Of a stretch of 64,000 nt of DNA, positions 1 to 9,434 are shown piece by piece. Under the pieces are notes generated by a model, which did not search any database, was not told the origin of the DNA, and worked only from the letters and a program-made list of their open reading frames with translations. Every line of letters starts with the position of its first letter. The first letter of the stretch is position 1. The stretch is from Nocardia goodfellowii (GTDB lineage: Bacteria; Actinomycetota; Actinomycetes; Mycobacteriales; Mycobacteriaceae), in assembly GCF_017875645.1 (NCBI RefSeq), contig NZ_JAGGMR010000001.1:496001-560000 (forward strand), given 5' to 3'. The position numbers and the translations under genes are program-made.

Positions 1-2060
1 AGATCAGCCGCCGGAGCGGCGACCACGAGGGCCGCGCCCTGCCCGCCCGCGGCGACGAGCTCGATCAGCCCGCCCGCGGACACCGGATCCGAGGTGGCGA
101 AGGTCCGGGACTCGTAGGTGAGGCCCGCGCGAAGGGCGAATCGGTCGGCGGCCGCGGCCAGCTGGTCGTAGGTCAGCGTGTGGTCCGCGGTGCGCAGCGC
201 CGGATCGCCGCCGCGCAGGGTGCGCAACCGCGTCGCGTAGGTGACCGGGCGGGTGGACTGGGCGTCGAGCTCGGCGCCCAGGGCGGGGTCGTCGAGCGTC
301 AGCCAGTCCACCCGGTCGGACGCTTCCGGTGTCCGCCGGGATGGCGACGCCGAACTGGTGAGGCCGAGCATCAGGTTCAGGCCCACCGGCTGGTCCCCGG
401 GTAGCAGCGCGGCACCCGCTTTGAGCACCGCCCAGCTCGCCACCATCGCCTCCACTCCGCGCGGTAAGCGCAGCGCGACGCCGGTGCCCGGACCGCAGCC
501 ATGGGCGATGAGCAGCCGCGCCAGCTGCGAGGAGCGCGCGTCCAGTTGCCGATAGGTGAGGACCTGGTCGCCCCAGACCAGCGCGGGGCTCTCCGGGTCG
601 TCTTCCACCGCGGCGGTCAGCGACTGCGCCAGCGCCGCGCCGGCTGTGCCGGTGGTCTCGGCGGTCGCCACCTGGGCGGCTTGCACGACCGGTTCCGGAT
701 CCGGTGTCACCTCGTCCAGCAGGTCGATCGCACCGACGGCGATCTCCGGGTCGGCGGCCACCACGGTCAGGATCCGCTCGAAGCTGCGGCCGAAGGCCTT
801 GATCGTCGACTCGTCGAAAAGATCGATCGCATAACTCAATACGACGTTCAACTCACCGGAGGCGCGCGGGTCGACGATCACCTGCAGATCGAACTCGGCG
901 GCGAGCGCGCCGGTGTCGAGGCCGGAGATCGTGAGTCCGGGCAGGGTCAGCGTCGGCGCCTCGGCGTTGTCGAACGACAACGCCACCTGGAACAGCGGGT
1001 CGGGTGCGGAACGACCGGCCGCGACCTCCTCGACCACCCGCTCGAACGGCACATCGGCGTTGCCGAAGGCCGACAGATCGGCTTCGCGCGCCTGCTCGAC
1101 CAGATCGTCGAAGGAAGCCTCGCTGTCGACGGTGATGCGCAATGCCAGGGTGTTGGCGAACATGCCGACCAGATCTTCGAGTGCCCGTTCCCCGCGTCCG
1201 GCGACAGCGGTGCCGATGGCGATATCGGAATTGCCGGACATGCGCGCCAGCAGCACCGCGAGCGCCGCGTGCACCACCATGAACAGCGTCGAATTGTGTT
1301 CGTGGGCAAGCTCGTCGAGATTGCGGTGCACCTCGGCGGGCAAGCTGATCCGAATCGACGCGCTGCGCCGCGACGGCACCGGCGGCCGCGGGCGATCCAG
1401 CGGCAGCGCCGGCGCTCCGGTCGATCCCGCCAGGCGATCCCGCCAGTAGGCGACTTGCTTTGCCGCCGCCGAGGTTTCGTCGTCCTCGGTGCCGATCGCG
1501 GTCCGTTGCCACAGCGCGAAGTCGGCGTACTGCACTTCCAGCGGCACCCAGGCGGGCGAACGACCCTCGACACGGGAGACATAGGCGGTCACCAGGTCAC
1601 GAACGAGCGGCGCCATCGATAGTCGATCCACCGAAATGCCATGCGCCACAATAACGAGAAGATGCTCCTCGGGGTTGTCGGCCGAGTTCAGCAACACCGC
1701 GCGCAGCGGGGGCGCGGTGGTGACATCGAATCCGCGCGACATCATGTCGGTGATGTGCGCGATCGGGTTCGTGGTCGTTTCCATATCCAGCCCGCCCGGC
1801 AATGCCTCGGCGACCGACACAATCTCCTGATACGGCACCCCGTCCGGCCCGATGGCCGGATAGCGGGTGCGCAGCACCTCATGCCGCTCCAGCACGTCGG
1901 CGACGGCATAACGCAGCGCGGACACGTCGAGCACGCCGGTGAGCCGGATCGCCAGCGGCAGGTTGGCGACGGGTGCGGCCGGATCGAGCTGGTTGCGAGC
2001 CCACACCGGCTGCTGCACCAGCGACAACGGAATTCGGGCGGGCCGCTCACCCCGGGCGAG
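1..2060 (-). other. NRPS3 degenerate C domain plus P-loop-less A domain
   Basis: The C domain entry motif is altered (LVQQPVWARN instead of [10 protein letters not shown]), and the active-site motif HHxxxDG reads HGISVDR at about 1635-1660. The catalytic second His is Gly and the Gly is Arg, so condensation activity is unlikely. The A domain that follows (about 690 to 1, running out of the window) retains TYRQLDARSSQLAR, but RTADHTLTYDQ stands where YTSGTTGRPKG should be. It closely parallels the half A domain at the end of the giant NRPS. Confidence 0.8.
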
Positions 2061-5000
2061 CGGCGGCCGGGTGGACGCCCCCAGGGCAACGCGGGCGGCC
2101 AGTGCCGCGACCGTCGAGGCCTGGAACAGTTCCCGCACCGCGAGATTCGCGTCCAGAGCCGCGTTGATCCGGGCCACCGCGCGGGTCGCCAACTGCGAAT
2201 TTCCGCCCAGGGCAAAGAAATCGTCGTCCAGGCCGATCTCCGCGCGGTGCAACAGGGTCGCGAAGACTTCCGCGACGGCCAGTTCGATCGGCGAGGAAGG
2301 AGCACGGAAGGTCGCGCCCGCGAATTCCGCCGCGGGCAGTGCCTTTCGGTCCAACTTTCCGTTCGGAGTGAGCGGCAGCGCGTCCAGCACCACGATGGCG
2401 TCCGGCACCATGTAGGCGGTGAGGAATTCCGCGGCCCGAGTACGCAATTCGTTCGGATCGAGCTGAGTGTCTTTGTCCGGCACCGCGTATCCGACGATCC
2501 GGTCACCCGCATGCTCGTCGGCGCTGACCAGCACCACCGCCTGGCGCACACCCGGGCAGCGCAGCAGCGCCGACTCGATCTCACCGAGTTCGATGCGGAA
2601 CCCGTGCAACTGCACCTGCTGGTCACTGCGCCCGGCGTACTCGAGGTTCGCGCGGCCGCCGAGCCCGACCCACCGGCCCACGTCACCGGTCCGGTACATC
2701 CGCGAACCGGGTTCGCCGAACGGATTCGCCACGAAACGGGTCGCGGTGAGCCCCGGGCTGCCGAGGTAGCCGCGGGCGAGCTGCTTACCGGCGACATTGA
2801 TCTCACCCGCGACACCGACCGGCGCGGGGTGCAGTCGCTCCTCGATGACGTATGCGTGCAGTCCTGGCAACGCCCGGCCGATCACGCTGGCCGCGTCGTC
2901 GACCATCTGCGCGTTCAGCGCCAGGAACGTCACGTGCACCGTGGCCTCGGTGAGGCCGTACATATTGACCAGCCACGGCGCGTCCATCGGATGCCGTTCG
3001 TACCAGCGCTTCAACTGACGCAGGTCCAGCGCCTCGCCGCCGAAGACGACGTAACGCAAGGGCAGGTCGGCCGCGGACGGCGCGGTCCGATCCGCTTCGG
3101 CCAGTTGATAGAACGCCGACGGTGTCTGGTTCAGCACCGTGACCTGTTCCCGAATGAGCAACTCACGGAACGACTCCGGCGAGCGGGCGGTGTGGTGGTC
3201 GACCACGACGACGGTGCCGCCGTTGGCCAGCGCACACCACAGTTCCCACACCGAGAAGTCGAAGGCGACCGAGTGGAACAACGTCCACACGTCGGTTTCG
3301 TCGAAGTCGAACAGGAGCTGGGTGTTGGCGAACAGCTCCACCACGGCGCGGTGCGGGACTCCGACACCCTTGGGCACGCCCGTCGACCCCGAGGTGTACA
3401 TGACGTACGCCAAATTGTCCGGGCGCAGCGGCGCGAACCGATCCCGGTCCGTGACGGGGCCGTCCGGCCGGTCACCGGTCCGCTCCAGCAGCAACACCGG
3501 CTGGGACGGCCGCCACCCCCAGGTTCCGATCACGTCGGCCGTGGTCAGGAGGGCGGCGGGCGCGGCGTCGGAGAGCATGAAATCCAGGCGCTGCGCCGGG
3601 TAGGTGGTGTCGATCGGAAGGTAGCCGGCACCGGTGAGCAATACCGCGAGCAAACCGACCGGCAGCTCCTCGGTGCGCGGAAGCGCCACGGCGACAATCG
3701 TTTCCGGGCCGGCGCCGTGGGCGATCAGCGCCCGTGCCGCCCGGTTCGCCCGGCGCTGCAATTCGGCGAAGGTCAGCGCGACGTCCCCGCAGCGCACCGC
3801 GATCGCGTCCGGGCGGCGGCGCGCCTGTGCCGCAACGAGATCCACCAGGGTGACCTCGGGGATGGCGGCGCCCTGGGTGTTCCACTCGCGCAACACCAAC
3901 GCCCGCTCCCCCGGAGCGAGCAGGTCGACATCACCGACCACAGCCGTGGTGTCGGTGGTGAGCGCGGACAATATCCGACGGAAGCGATCCGCGAAATCCG
4001 CCACGGTGGGCTCGTCGAACAGATCGGTGGCGTACCGGAAGGTGAGCGAAAGGCCCTGCGGTGAACCGTCTTCGGCGAGTTCCTCGACCAGTTCCAGCTG
4101 TAGGTCGTACTTCGCCAGCGGCACCGTGGGTGCCGTGCCCGCCACGCTCAGTTCGGGCAGTTCGAGCTGGGTGCGCGCCATGTTCTGCCCCACGAGCAGC
4201 ACCTGGAACAGCGGGTGCCGGGCCGTGGAGCGCACCGGATCCAGTGCTTGCACCAGCCACTCGAACGGCAGGTCTACGTGCTCCAAGGCTTCGAGATCGG
4301 TTCTGCGGACCTGGGCGAGCAGGTCCGCGAAGCTGATCCCCGGGTCGATCTCGGTGCGCAAGACCAGGGTGTTGACGAACATGCCGATCAGCTCGTCGAG
4401 CCCGTCCGCGTTCCGGCCCGGGACCAGCGTGCCGATGACGATGTCGCGGGTGCCCGACAGCCGGGACAGCAGCACCGCCAGTGCGGTGTGCGCCACCATG
4501 AACAAAGTCGAGTCAGTGTGCGAAGCAACCGTTTTCAGGGCGTCGTGCAATTCGGCGTCGACCGTGGTCTGGAACGTCGCCCCCCGGTTCGACGCGACGG
4601 CGGGCCGCGGCCGGTCGGCGGGCAGATTCAATTGCTCTGGCAGTGCGGCCAATTGACGCTGCCAGTACGCGCTCTGCGTGCTCAGCAACGATTCCGGATC
4701 ATCCTGCGAGCCCAGCAGCTCACGTTGCCAAATGGTGTAGTCGGCGTACTGGAGCCCCGGCATCGGCCGATCCGGCCGCCCGCCGCGGACGCGCTCCGCA
4801 TAGGCGGACATCAGATCCCTGATCAGCAGATCCATCGAGAAACTGTCACCGGCGATGTGGTGGACGACGCACACCAGCACATGCTCGTGATCACGCAACC
4901 GCAACAGTTGCACCCGAATCGGCGGCTTCACAGTGACGTCGAACTTGGTCATCGCCACCCGGGTGACGAACCCCGCAACCTGCTCCGGCGTCGAATCCAG

Positions 5001-8000
5001 CGTCGGCAGCGGCGGCACCGCCCGCGGATCGGTCAGCGGCAGCACAACCTGCACCCCGCCGCCGTCGACCTCCGGATAAACCGTCCGCAACACCTCGTGC
5101 CGCTGCACCAGATCCCGCATCGCCGACTGCAACGCCACCACATCCAGCCGCCCGGACAACCGGACCGCCACCGGAACATTGTCGACCGCCGAAGACGGTT
5201 CGAACCGATTCCGAAACCACATGCGCTCCTGCGCATAAGACAACGGCACCACCGCAGGCCGCTGCACCGAATGCAGCACGCGCCGCGCGGGACGGGCCGT
5301 TTGACCCGGCGCTGCGGCGAGGTCATCCTCGGGCATACCCGTCCGCGGTGACGCCGATTCAGGCAGCGTTCCGTCGGACAACGCCTCCTCTGGTGACGCG
5401 TCCGTCCGCGACACCGGCTCCGGAGACAACGGCTGGGGCGGTGCCGCATGCCGTGACGCCGACTCAGGGACTGCACGCTCAGACTCCGACCGGCCCGGGA
5501 ACGCCGACTCGGATGACAACGGATCCGAGGATGTCAGGTGCTGCGACGGGGACTCAGGCACTGCACTCTCAGACCCTGTCCGGCCCGGCAACGCCGACTC
5601 CGACGACAACGGCTCCGACGGTGTCGCGTGCCGCGACGCCGACTCAGGCACCGCTCTGTCAGCCCCCGTCCGGCCTGGCAACGCCGACTCCGACGACAAC
5701 GGTTGCGACGCTGCCCGGTGCTGCGAGACTGAATCGGGCACCGCTCGGTCGGGCAACGCCCGATCCGGCGACGCCGTCTGCCGCGACGCGGACTCAGGCG
5801 GGACACCCTCGAAACCCGCCCGCCCCGGCAACGCCGACTCGGATGACAACGAATCCGACTGTGCCGCGTGCCGCGACGCCGGCTCAGGCAGCGCCCGCTC
5901 ACGCACTGCCTGCTCCGGCGAGGCCGACTCCGATGACAACGAATCCGACTGTGCCGCATGCCAGTACGGCGACTCAGGCACTGCTTCCTCAGACCTCGAC
6001 CGCTCCGGCAATGCCGACTCGGACGTTAGGGGTTCCGGCGGTGCCACGTGCCGCGACGCCGACTCGCGCAGTACGTCCACACGCTTCGCCTGCTCCGGCA
6101 ACGTCATCCGCTGCCGCGCTGTCTCCGACGACACTCGCTCGGGCGTTGCCGTCTCTCGCGACACTGCCCCCGGTAGCGCGTCCTCCGGCGACGGCCGCTC
6201 CGGCGACGCCGAATCCCATGCCGCCGACTCAGGCCCTATCGACTCCGACAACGGCGGCCCGAACGGTTGTCCCTCGCCCCACTCCGACTCGCTTACTTCC
6301 GGCTCGGGCAAGGACTGCTCGGCCGGAGCCACGTGCCGCGACGCCGAATCAGGCCCTACCGACTCAGGCGACAATCGATCGGGCGGCGCTACACGCCGCG
6401 ACGCCCACTCGGGCTGCGCCCCTTCGGGCAATGATCGCTCGGGGCGTTCCACCCGACGAGGCACTGACTCGGGCAACGACCGCTCGGAAAGATGCTCCTG
6501 CCACCCCGACTCGCTCGACTCCGGCAACGACCGGTCAGACGGTGCCACGTGCTGCGGGGCACGCTCGAGTTGTGCTTCCTCCGGGCGTGGGATCTGCTGC
6601 CGTGACGACTCAGGATCTGCCGGTGCGAATGGCGGCGCGAGTGGTGCGGCAGCCCGCGATGCCGGGTCAGCAAGCGTCGCATGAGGTTCCGGTCGCTCAG
6701 GCAATCCCTTCTGGTGCCGTGCCGACTCGGACGACGTGGGCTGGGTGGGTGCCGCGTGCCGGGGCGGCGCCTCAGGCAATGACCATTGCGGCGCTGCCGA
6801 CTCGGGCAACGCAGATTCGCTCGGTCTCGACTCCGGTAATGGCCGATCGGACGGTGGTATCTCCCGCGAGGACTGCGGCGGCAGCTCACCGAATCTCGGT
6901 CGCTGTGGCAATGCCGGCTCTGGCGACTCCGGCTCGGACAACGACCGGTCGGACGGTGCCGTCTTCGGCGACGCGGACTCGGGCACTGCTGAATCCGTCA
7001 ACGATGGCTCGGATGGTGCCGCGTGCCGCGACGCCGAATCGGGCAATGTCGGTTCAGGCAGCGGCCGTTTCGGCGTCGAGTCCCGAGACGCCCACTCGGG
7101 GGCTGTCGTCCCGGGCGACGGCCGCTCGGCCGATGCCGCCTCGGCCGATGCCCACTCGCGGCGCACTGCTCGAGGCAATGGTCGCTGCGGGCGGCCCATC
7201 GGCCGTGGCACCGGCCCAGGTACCGCCGACTCGGGCAATGACGGCTCGGACGGTGCCGCATGCTGTGGGGTGGAACCAGGCGGCAGCTGCTCGGACGCCG
7301 GTCGTTCCGGCAACGCCGGACCACGCAACGCGGAATTCGGCGATGACGACTGGGGCAAGGACGGCTCGGACGGCGCCCGGTGCCGCGACGCCGAATCACG
7401 CAGTGCTGGTTCAGGCGACTGCTGCTCCGGCGCTGCGGTCTCCCGCGGCGCAGACTCGGGCGCTGCCGGATTCCGCGACGCCGGAGCACGCAGGGTCTGC
7501 TCAGACGCCGGTCGTTCCGACGATGCGGTCTCCGGCAACCCCGGCTCGGGCGTCGACAACTTGGGCAACGACGACTTGGGCGGTGCCAGATGCTGCGGTG
7601 CCGAATCAGGCAATACCTGCTCCGGCGCTGCAATCTCCTGTGACGACGGCTCATGTCCTGCCGACTCGGACAACCGTGGCTCGAATCCCGCTGACTCGGT
7701 CAGCGCCGAATCGGACGATGCCACATGCCGCGACGCCGACTGGCCCCCGGACGACGCGCTGAACGACCGCTCGGGCGCGGTCGCGTGCTGCGGCGGCGGC
7801 TCAGGCAGCGTCCGCTCCGGCGAACTCGATTGATCCAAAGCCCGCTCTGGCGAACTCGTGTCACGCAATGCCCGCTCCGGCAACCCCCGCTCACGCAACG
7901 CGGGCTCCAGCAACCCCGGCTCATCCGAGATCCGCTCCGGCGACCCCGACTGACCCAACGCCCGCTCCCGCGAGCTCGTCTCACCCAACGTCCGCTCCGG

Positions 8001-9341
8001 CAACCCCGGTTCGCGCAACGCCCGCTCCAGCAGGGCGGCCCGGTCCAATTTGCCGAGTGGGTCCGGTGCGGTCTTGTCGAGTGGTGATGTCGACGCCTCG
8101 GCGGCGGGGGGTTGCGCGGGGATGAGGACGCCGTCGGTGGTGCGGCGTACCAGTTTTCCGGTGCGGTAGAGGCGGGTTCCGGGGGTGTCGGTTTTCGCGC
8201 CGAAGGGGTTGGCTATGAAGCGGTCGGAGGTGGGGGCGGGGTCGCGGAAGTAGCCCTGGGCGAGGGCTGGGCCGGAGAGGTAGAGCTCACCGGTGGCGTC
8301 GGTGGGGACGGGGCGTAGTCGGGGGTCGAGTACGAATGCGTCGATGCCGGGGATCGGGGTGCCGAGGGTGATCGGGTCGGCGGTGCGGATGGGTGGGGTG
8401 CTGGTGGCGAGGGTGGTGGTTTCGGTGGGGCCGTAGCAGTGGTAGAGGTCGCGGGTGGGGGCGGTCCAGCGGGTCAGCAGGTCCGGATCGAGGGTGTCGC
8501 CGGTGACGACTACGACCTGGAGGTCGGGGAGGTCCGCGGGGTCGATGGAGGTCAGCGTGCGCGGGGTGCTCAGAAGGTGGGTCACCTGTTCGGCGCGGAG
8601 CAGGTCGGTCAGTTCGGGTCCGCCGGATATCGACGGCGGGGACACCACCAGCGTCGCGCCTGCCGAGCAGGCGAGCAGCAGTTCCAGCACCGACACGTCG
8701 GCGTTCGGCGAATGACCGTGCAAGACCCGGGAATCGGCGGTGACGCGATAGTGGGCGGAGGCGGCGACCAGCCCGGCCAGGCCGGTGTGCGTGACCACCA
8801 CGCCCTTCGGCTCATCGGTGTAGATGGCGTACGCCGGGTGCCGTTCGTCGAGCGAGCGCACGCGCTCGGCCTCGGTGATCGGATGCTCCGGGCGGTCCAG
8901 AATCCGCTGCGCCACCACCGGATCGTCGAGCTCGATCCAGTAGATGTCCGAGCCGAGGGCGCGCCGATGCCGCGAGGTGGTGACTCCGATCGTTGCGCCG
9001 CAGTCCCGCACGATGTGCGCGACCCACTCCGTCGGATCAGCCGGGTCGACGGGCACGTAGGCGGCGCCGGTTTTCGCGATCGCCCACACCGCGAGAACGG
9101 ATTCGACACCGCGCGCGACGCCGAGGGCCACCATGTCACCGGGGCCGAGACCGCGCGCGATCAGCTCCCGGGCCAGCCGCGAAGAGTCCGCGTCCAGTTG
9201 GCGGTAGGTGAATTCCTCGGCTCCGGCTCGCACGGCCACCGCGTCGGCGGCGGCTGCCACGGCGGCGGTGAGCAGGTGATCGAAGGTGAGGCGGGCCGCC
9301 CCGGGATGGGCACTACGACCGGAACGATGGGTGATATCCAT
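1..9341 (-). CDS. NRPS3: non-ribosomal peptide synthetase with dead N-terminal A domain and decapeptide repeat array (3' end outside window)
   Basis: A cytoplasmic multimodular synthetase; 3113 codons are visible and no stop codon is reached. The ATG at 9341 follows a GAGAGGTG-like ribosome site. The frame is continuous: the start, the C-domain motif near 5222 and the left edge all fall in the same phase. Domain order: degenerate A (about residues 20-430), about 90 ten-residue repeats (about 436-1332), C (HHIAGDS, about residue 1495), A (A3 P-loop intact, specificity residues DFWNVGMVHK, the textbook Thr code), T (LGGNSQ, about residue 2380), C with broken motif (AHGISVDR), then an A domain without a P-loop. 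Only the middle C-A-T looks catalytically competent. It lies 93 bp downstream of a LuxR-type regulator. What it joins to lies outside the window. The NRPS family is certain; the role of the decayed ends is inference. Confidence 0.95.
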   Translation of the reverse strand, partial: MDITHRSGRSAHPGAARLTFDHLLTAAVAAAADAVAVRAGAEEFTYRQLDADSSRLARELIARGLGPGDMVALGVARGVESVLAVWAIAKTGAAYVPVDPADPTEWVAHIVRDCGATIGVTTSRHRRALGSDIYWIELDDPVVAQRILDRPEHPITEAERVRSLDERHPAYAIYTDEPKGVVVTHTGLAGLVAASAHYRVTADSRVLHGHSPNADVSVLELLLACSAGATLVVSPPSISGGPELTDLLRAEQVTHLLSTPRTLTSIDPADLPDLQVVVVTGDTLDPDLLTRWTAPTRDLYHCYGPTETTTLATSTPPIRTADPITLGTPIPGIDAFVLDPRLRPVPTDATGELYLSGPALAQGYFRDPAPTSDRFIANPFGAKTDTPGTRLYRTGKLVRRTTDGVLIPAQPPAAEASTSPLDKTAPDPLGKLDRAALLERALREPGLPERTLGETSSRERALGQSGSPERISDEPGLLEPALRERGLPERALRDTSSPERALDQSSSPERTLPEPPPQHATAPERSFSASSGGQSASRHVASSDSALTESAGFEPRLSESAGHEPSSQEIAAPEQVLPDSAPQHLAPPKSSLPKLSTPEPGLPETASSERPASEQTLRAPASRNPAAPESAPRETAAPEQQSPEPALRDSASRHRAPSEPSLPQSSSPNSALRGPALPERPASEQLPPGSTPQHAAPSEPSLPESAVPGPVPRPMGRPQRPLPRAVRREWASAEAASAERPSPGTTAPEWASRDSTPKRPLPEPTLPDSASRHAAPSEPSLTDSAVPESASPKTAPSDRSLSEPESPEPALPQRPRFGELPPQSSREIPPSDRPLPESRPSESALPESAAPQWSLPEAPPRHAAPTQPTSSESARHQKGLPERPEPHATLADPASRAAAPLAPPFAPADPESSRQQIPRPEEAQLERAPQHVAPSDRSLPESSESGWQEHLSERSLPESVPRRVERPERSLPEGAQPEWASRRVAPPDRLSPESVGPDSASRHVAPAEQSLPEPEVSESEWGEGQPFGPPLSESIGPESAAWDSASPERPSPEDALPGAVSRETATPERVSSETARQRMTLPEQAKRVDVLRESASRHVAPPEPLTSESALPERSRSEEAVPESPYWHAAQSDSLSSESASPEQAVRERALPEPASRHAAQSDSLSSESALPGRAGFEGVPPESASRQTASPDRALPDRAVPDSVSQHRAASQPLSSESALPGRTGADRAVPESASRHATPSEPLSSESALPGRTGSESAVPESPSQHLTSSDPLSSESAFPGRSESERAVPESASRHAAPPQPLSPEPVSRTDASPEEALSDGTLPESASPRTGMPEDDLAAAPGQTARPARRVLHSVQRPAVVPLSYAQERMWFRNRFEPSSAVDNVPVAVRLSGRLDVVALQSAMRDLVQRHEVLRTVYPEVDGGGVQVVLPLTDPRAVPPLPTLDSTPEQVAGFVTRVAMTKFDVTVKPPIRVQLLRLRDHEHVLVCVVHHIAGDSFSMDLLIRDLMSAYAERVRGGRPDRPMPGLQYADYTIWQRELLGSQDDPESLLSTQSAYWQRQLAALPEQLNLPADRPRPAVASNRGATFQTTVDAELHDALKTVASHTDSTLFMVAHTALAVLLSRLSGTRDIVIGTLVPGRNADGLDELIGMFVNTLVLRTEIDPGISFADLLAQVRRTDLEALEHVDLPFEWLVQALDPVRSTARHPLFQVLLVGQNMARTQLELPELSVAGTAPTVPLAKYDLQLELVEELAEDGSPQGLSLTFRYATDLFDEPTVADFADRFRRILSALTTDTTAVVGDVDLLAPGERALVLREWNTQGAAIPEVTLVDLVAAQARRRPDAIAVRCGDVALTFAELQRRANRAARALIAHGAGPETIVAVALPRTEELPVGLLAVLLTGAGYLPIDTTYPAQRLDFMLSDAAPAALLTTADVIGTWGWRPSQPVLLLERTGDRPDGPVTDRDRFAPLRPDNLAYVMYTSGSTGVPKGVGVPHRAVVELFANTQLLFDFDETDVWTLFHSVAFDFSVWELWCALANGGTVVVVDHHTARSPESFRELLIREQVTVLNQTPSAFYQLAEADRTAPSAADLPLRYVVFGGEALDLRQLKRWYERHPMDAPWLVNMYGLTEATVHVTFLALNAQMVDDAASVIGRALPGLHAYVIEERLHPAPVGVAGEINVAGKQLARGYLGSPGLTATRFVANPFGEPGSRMYRTGDVGRWVGLGGRANLEYAGRSDQQVQLHGFRIELGEIESALLRCPGVRQAVVLVSADEHAGDRIVGYAVPDKDTQLDPNELRTRAAEFLTAYMVPDAIVVLDALPLTPNGKLDRKALPAAEFAGATFRAPSSPIELAVAEVFATLLHRAEIGLDDDFFALGGNSQLATRAVARINAALDANLAVRELFQASTVAALAARVALGASTRPPLARGERPARIPLSLVQQPVWARNQLDPAAPVANLPLAIRLTGVLDVSALRYAVADVLERHEVLRTRYPAIGPDGVPYQEIVSVAEALPGGLDMETTTNPIAHITDMMSRGFDVTTAPPLRAVLLNSADNPEEHLLVIVAHGISVDRLSMAPLVRDLVTAYVSRVEGRSPAWVPLEVQYADFALWQRTAIGTEDDETSAAAKQVAYWRDRLAGSTGAPALPLDRPRPPVPSRRSASIRISLPAEVHRNLDELAHEHNSTLFMVVHAALAVLLARMSGNSDIAIGTAVAGRGERALEDLVGMFANTLALRITVDSEASFDDLVEQAREADLSAFGNADVPFERVVEEVAAGRSAPDPLFQVALSFDNAEAPTLTLPGLTISGLDTGALAAEFDLQVIVDPRASGELNVVLSYAIDLFDESTIKAFGRSFERILTVVAADPEIAVGAIDLLDEVTPDPEPVVQAAQVATAETTGTAGAALAQSLTAAVEDDPESPALVWGDQVLTYRQLDARSSQLARLLIAHGCGPGTGVALRLPRGVEAMVASWAVLKAGAALLPGDQPVGLNLMLGLTSSASPSRRTPEASDRVDWLTLDDPALGAELDAQSTRPVTYATRLRTLRGGDPALRTADHTLTYDQLAAAADRFALRAGLTYESRTFATSDPVSAGGLIELVAAGGQGAALVVAAPAAD
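2060..5270 (-). other. NRPS3 complete module C-A(Thr)-T
   Basis: The condensation domain opens with LSYAQERMWF near 5222 and carries HHIAGDS at 4842-4862. The catalytic second His is present, and the usual Gly of HHxxxDG is Ser. The A domain has an intact P-loop (about 3370-3405) and specificity residues DFWNVGMVHK, identical to the established threonine code. A8 reads [14 protein letters not shown], with K-to-Q and R-to-H changes. GKLDRKALP (A10) and a T domain with LGGNSQ (about 2195-2215) complete it. Confidence 0.85.
5345..8034 (-). repeat. Decapeptide (30-bp period) repeat array inside NRPS3, about 90 units
   Basis: About 2690 bp encode about 896 residues of Ser/Pro/Glu/Ala/Arg/Leu-rich sequence with a ten-residue period. 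Consecutive units at the N-terminal end read GLPERTLGET, SSRERALGQS, GSPERISDEP, GLLEPALRER, GLPERALRDT, SSPERALDQS, SSPERTLPEP. Further in, units such as AAPEQVLPDS, QSPEPALRDS and SLPQSSSPNS keep the same spacing. A SASRHxAP variant recurs at intervals close to multiples of 30 bp. No hydrophobic core or catalytic motif is visible, so it is probably disordered or an extended linker. It sits where the A-domain C-subdomain and T domain of module 1 would be, directly before the C domain. I know of no NRPS linker of this kind. Confidence 0.9.
8035..9300 (-). other. Degenerate N-terminal adenylation domain of NRPS3
   Basis: The first 430 residues align by eye with the N-terminal A domain of NRPS2 (shared LLTAAV, TYRQLD and GPGDM stretches). 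Three features needed for adenylation are missing. The A3 P-loop (normally [11 protein letters not shown]) is shortened to YTDEPKG at 8802-8822. The A7 motif YRTGD reads YRTGK at 8151-8168, losing the ribose-binding Asp. The whole C-terminal subdomain with the A8 hinge is absent, so the sequence jumps from A7 to an A10-like LGKLDRAAL at about 8035-8060. No thiolation domain follows. Family knowledge says such a domain cannot activate an amino acid. A structural or docking role is inference. Confidence 0.85.
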
Positions 9342-9434
9342 TCGGGTGTAAGCACCTCTCGCGTCTAGCTCGGCCGCATGGCCGTTCATCTCATCGACCG
9401 CTCGGCCCCGATGCGGTCCGGGCCATCATAAGTC

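Noticed and set aside
5348..7762. Plus-strand frame of about 800 codons with TPT/ATP-rich translation, antisense to the decapeptide array
   Set aside because: A repeat array with a period divisible by three leaves several frames open. The minus frame is continuous with A and C domains on both sides and is therefore the coding one.
5345..8034. CRISPR array suggested by the 30-bp periodicity
   Set aside because: Units are contiguous, degenerate and in frame with flanking domains. There are no spacers of distinct sequence and no cas genes.
5340..8060. Frameshift or assembly error joining two genes between the decayed A domain and the C domain of NRPS3
   Set aside because: Start codon, YTDEPKG, repeat units, C-domain motifs and the left window edge all share one reading phase with no stop. 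A length error in the array remains possible but is not visible.
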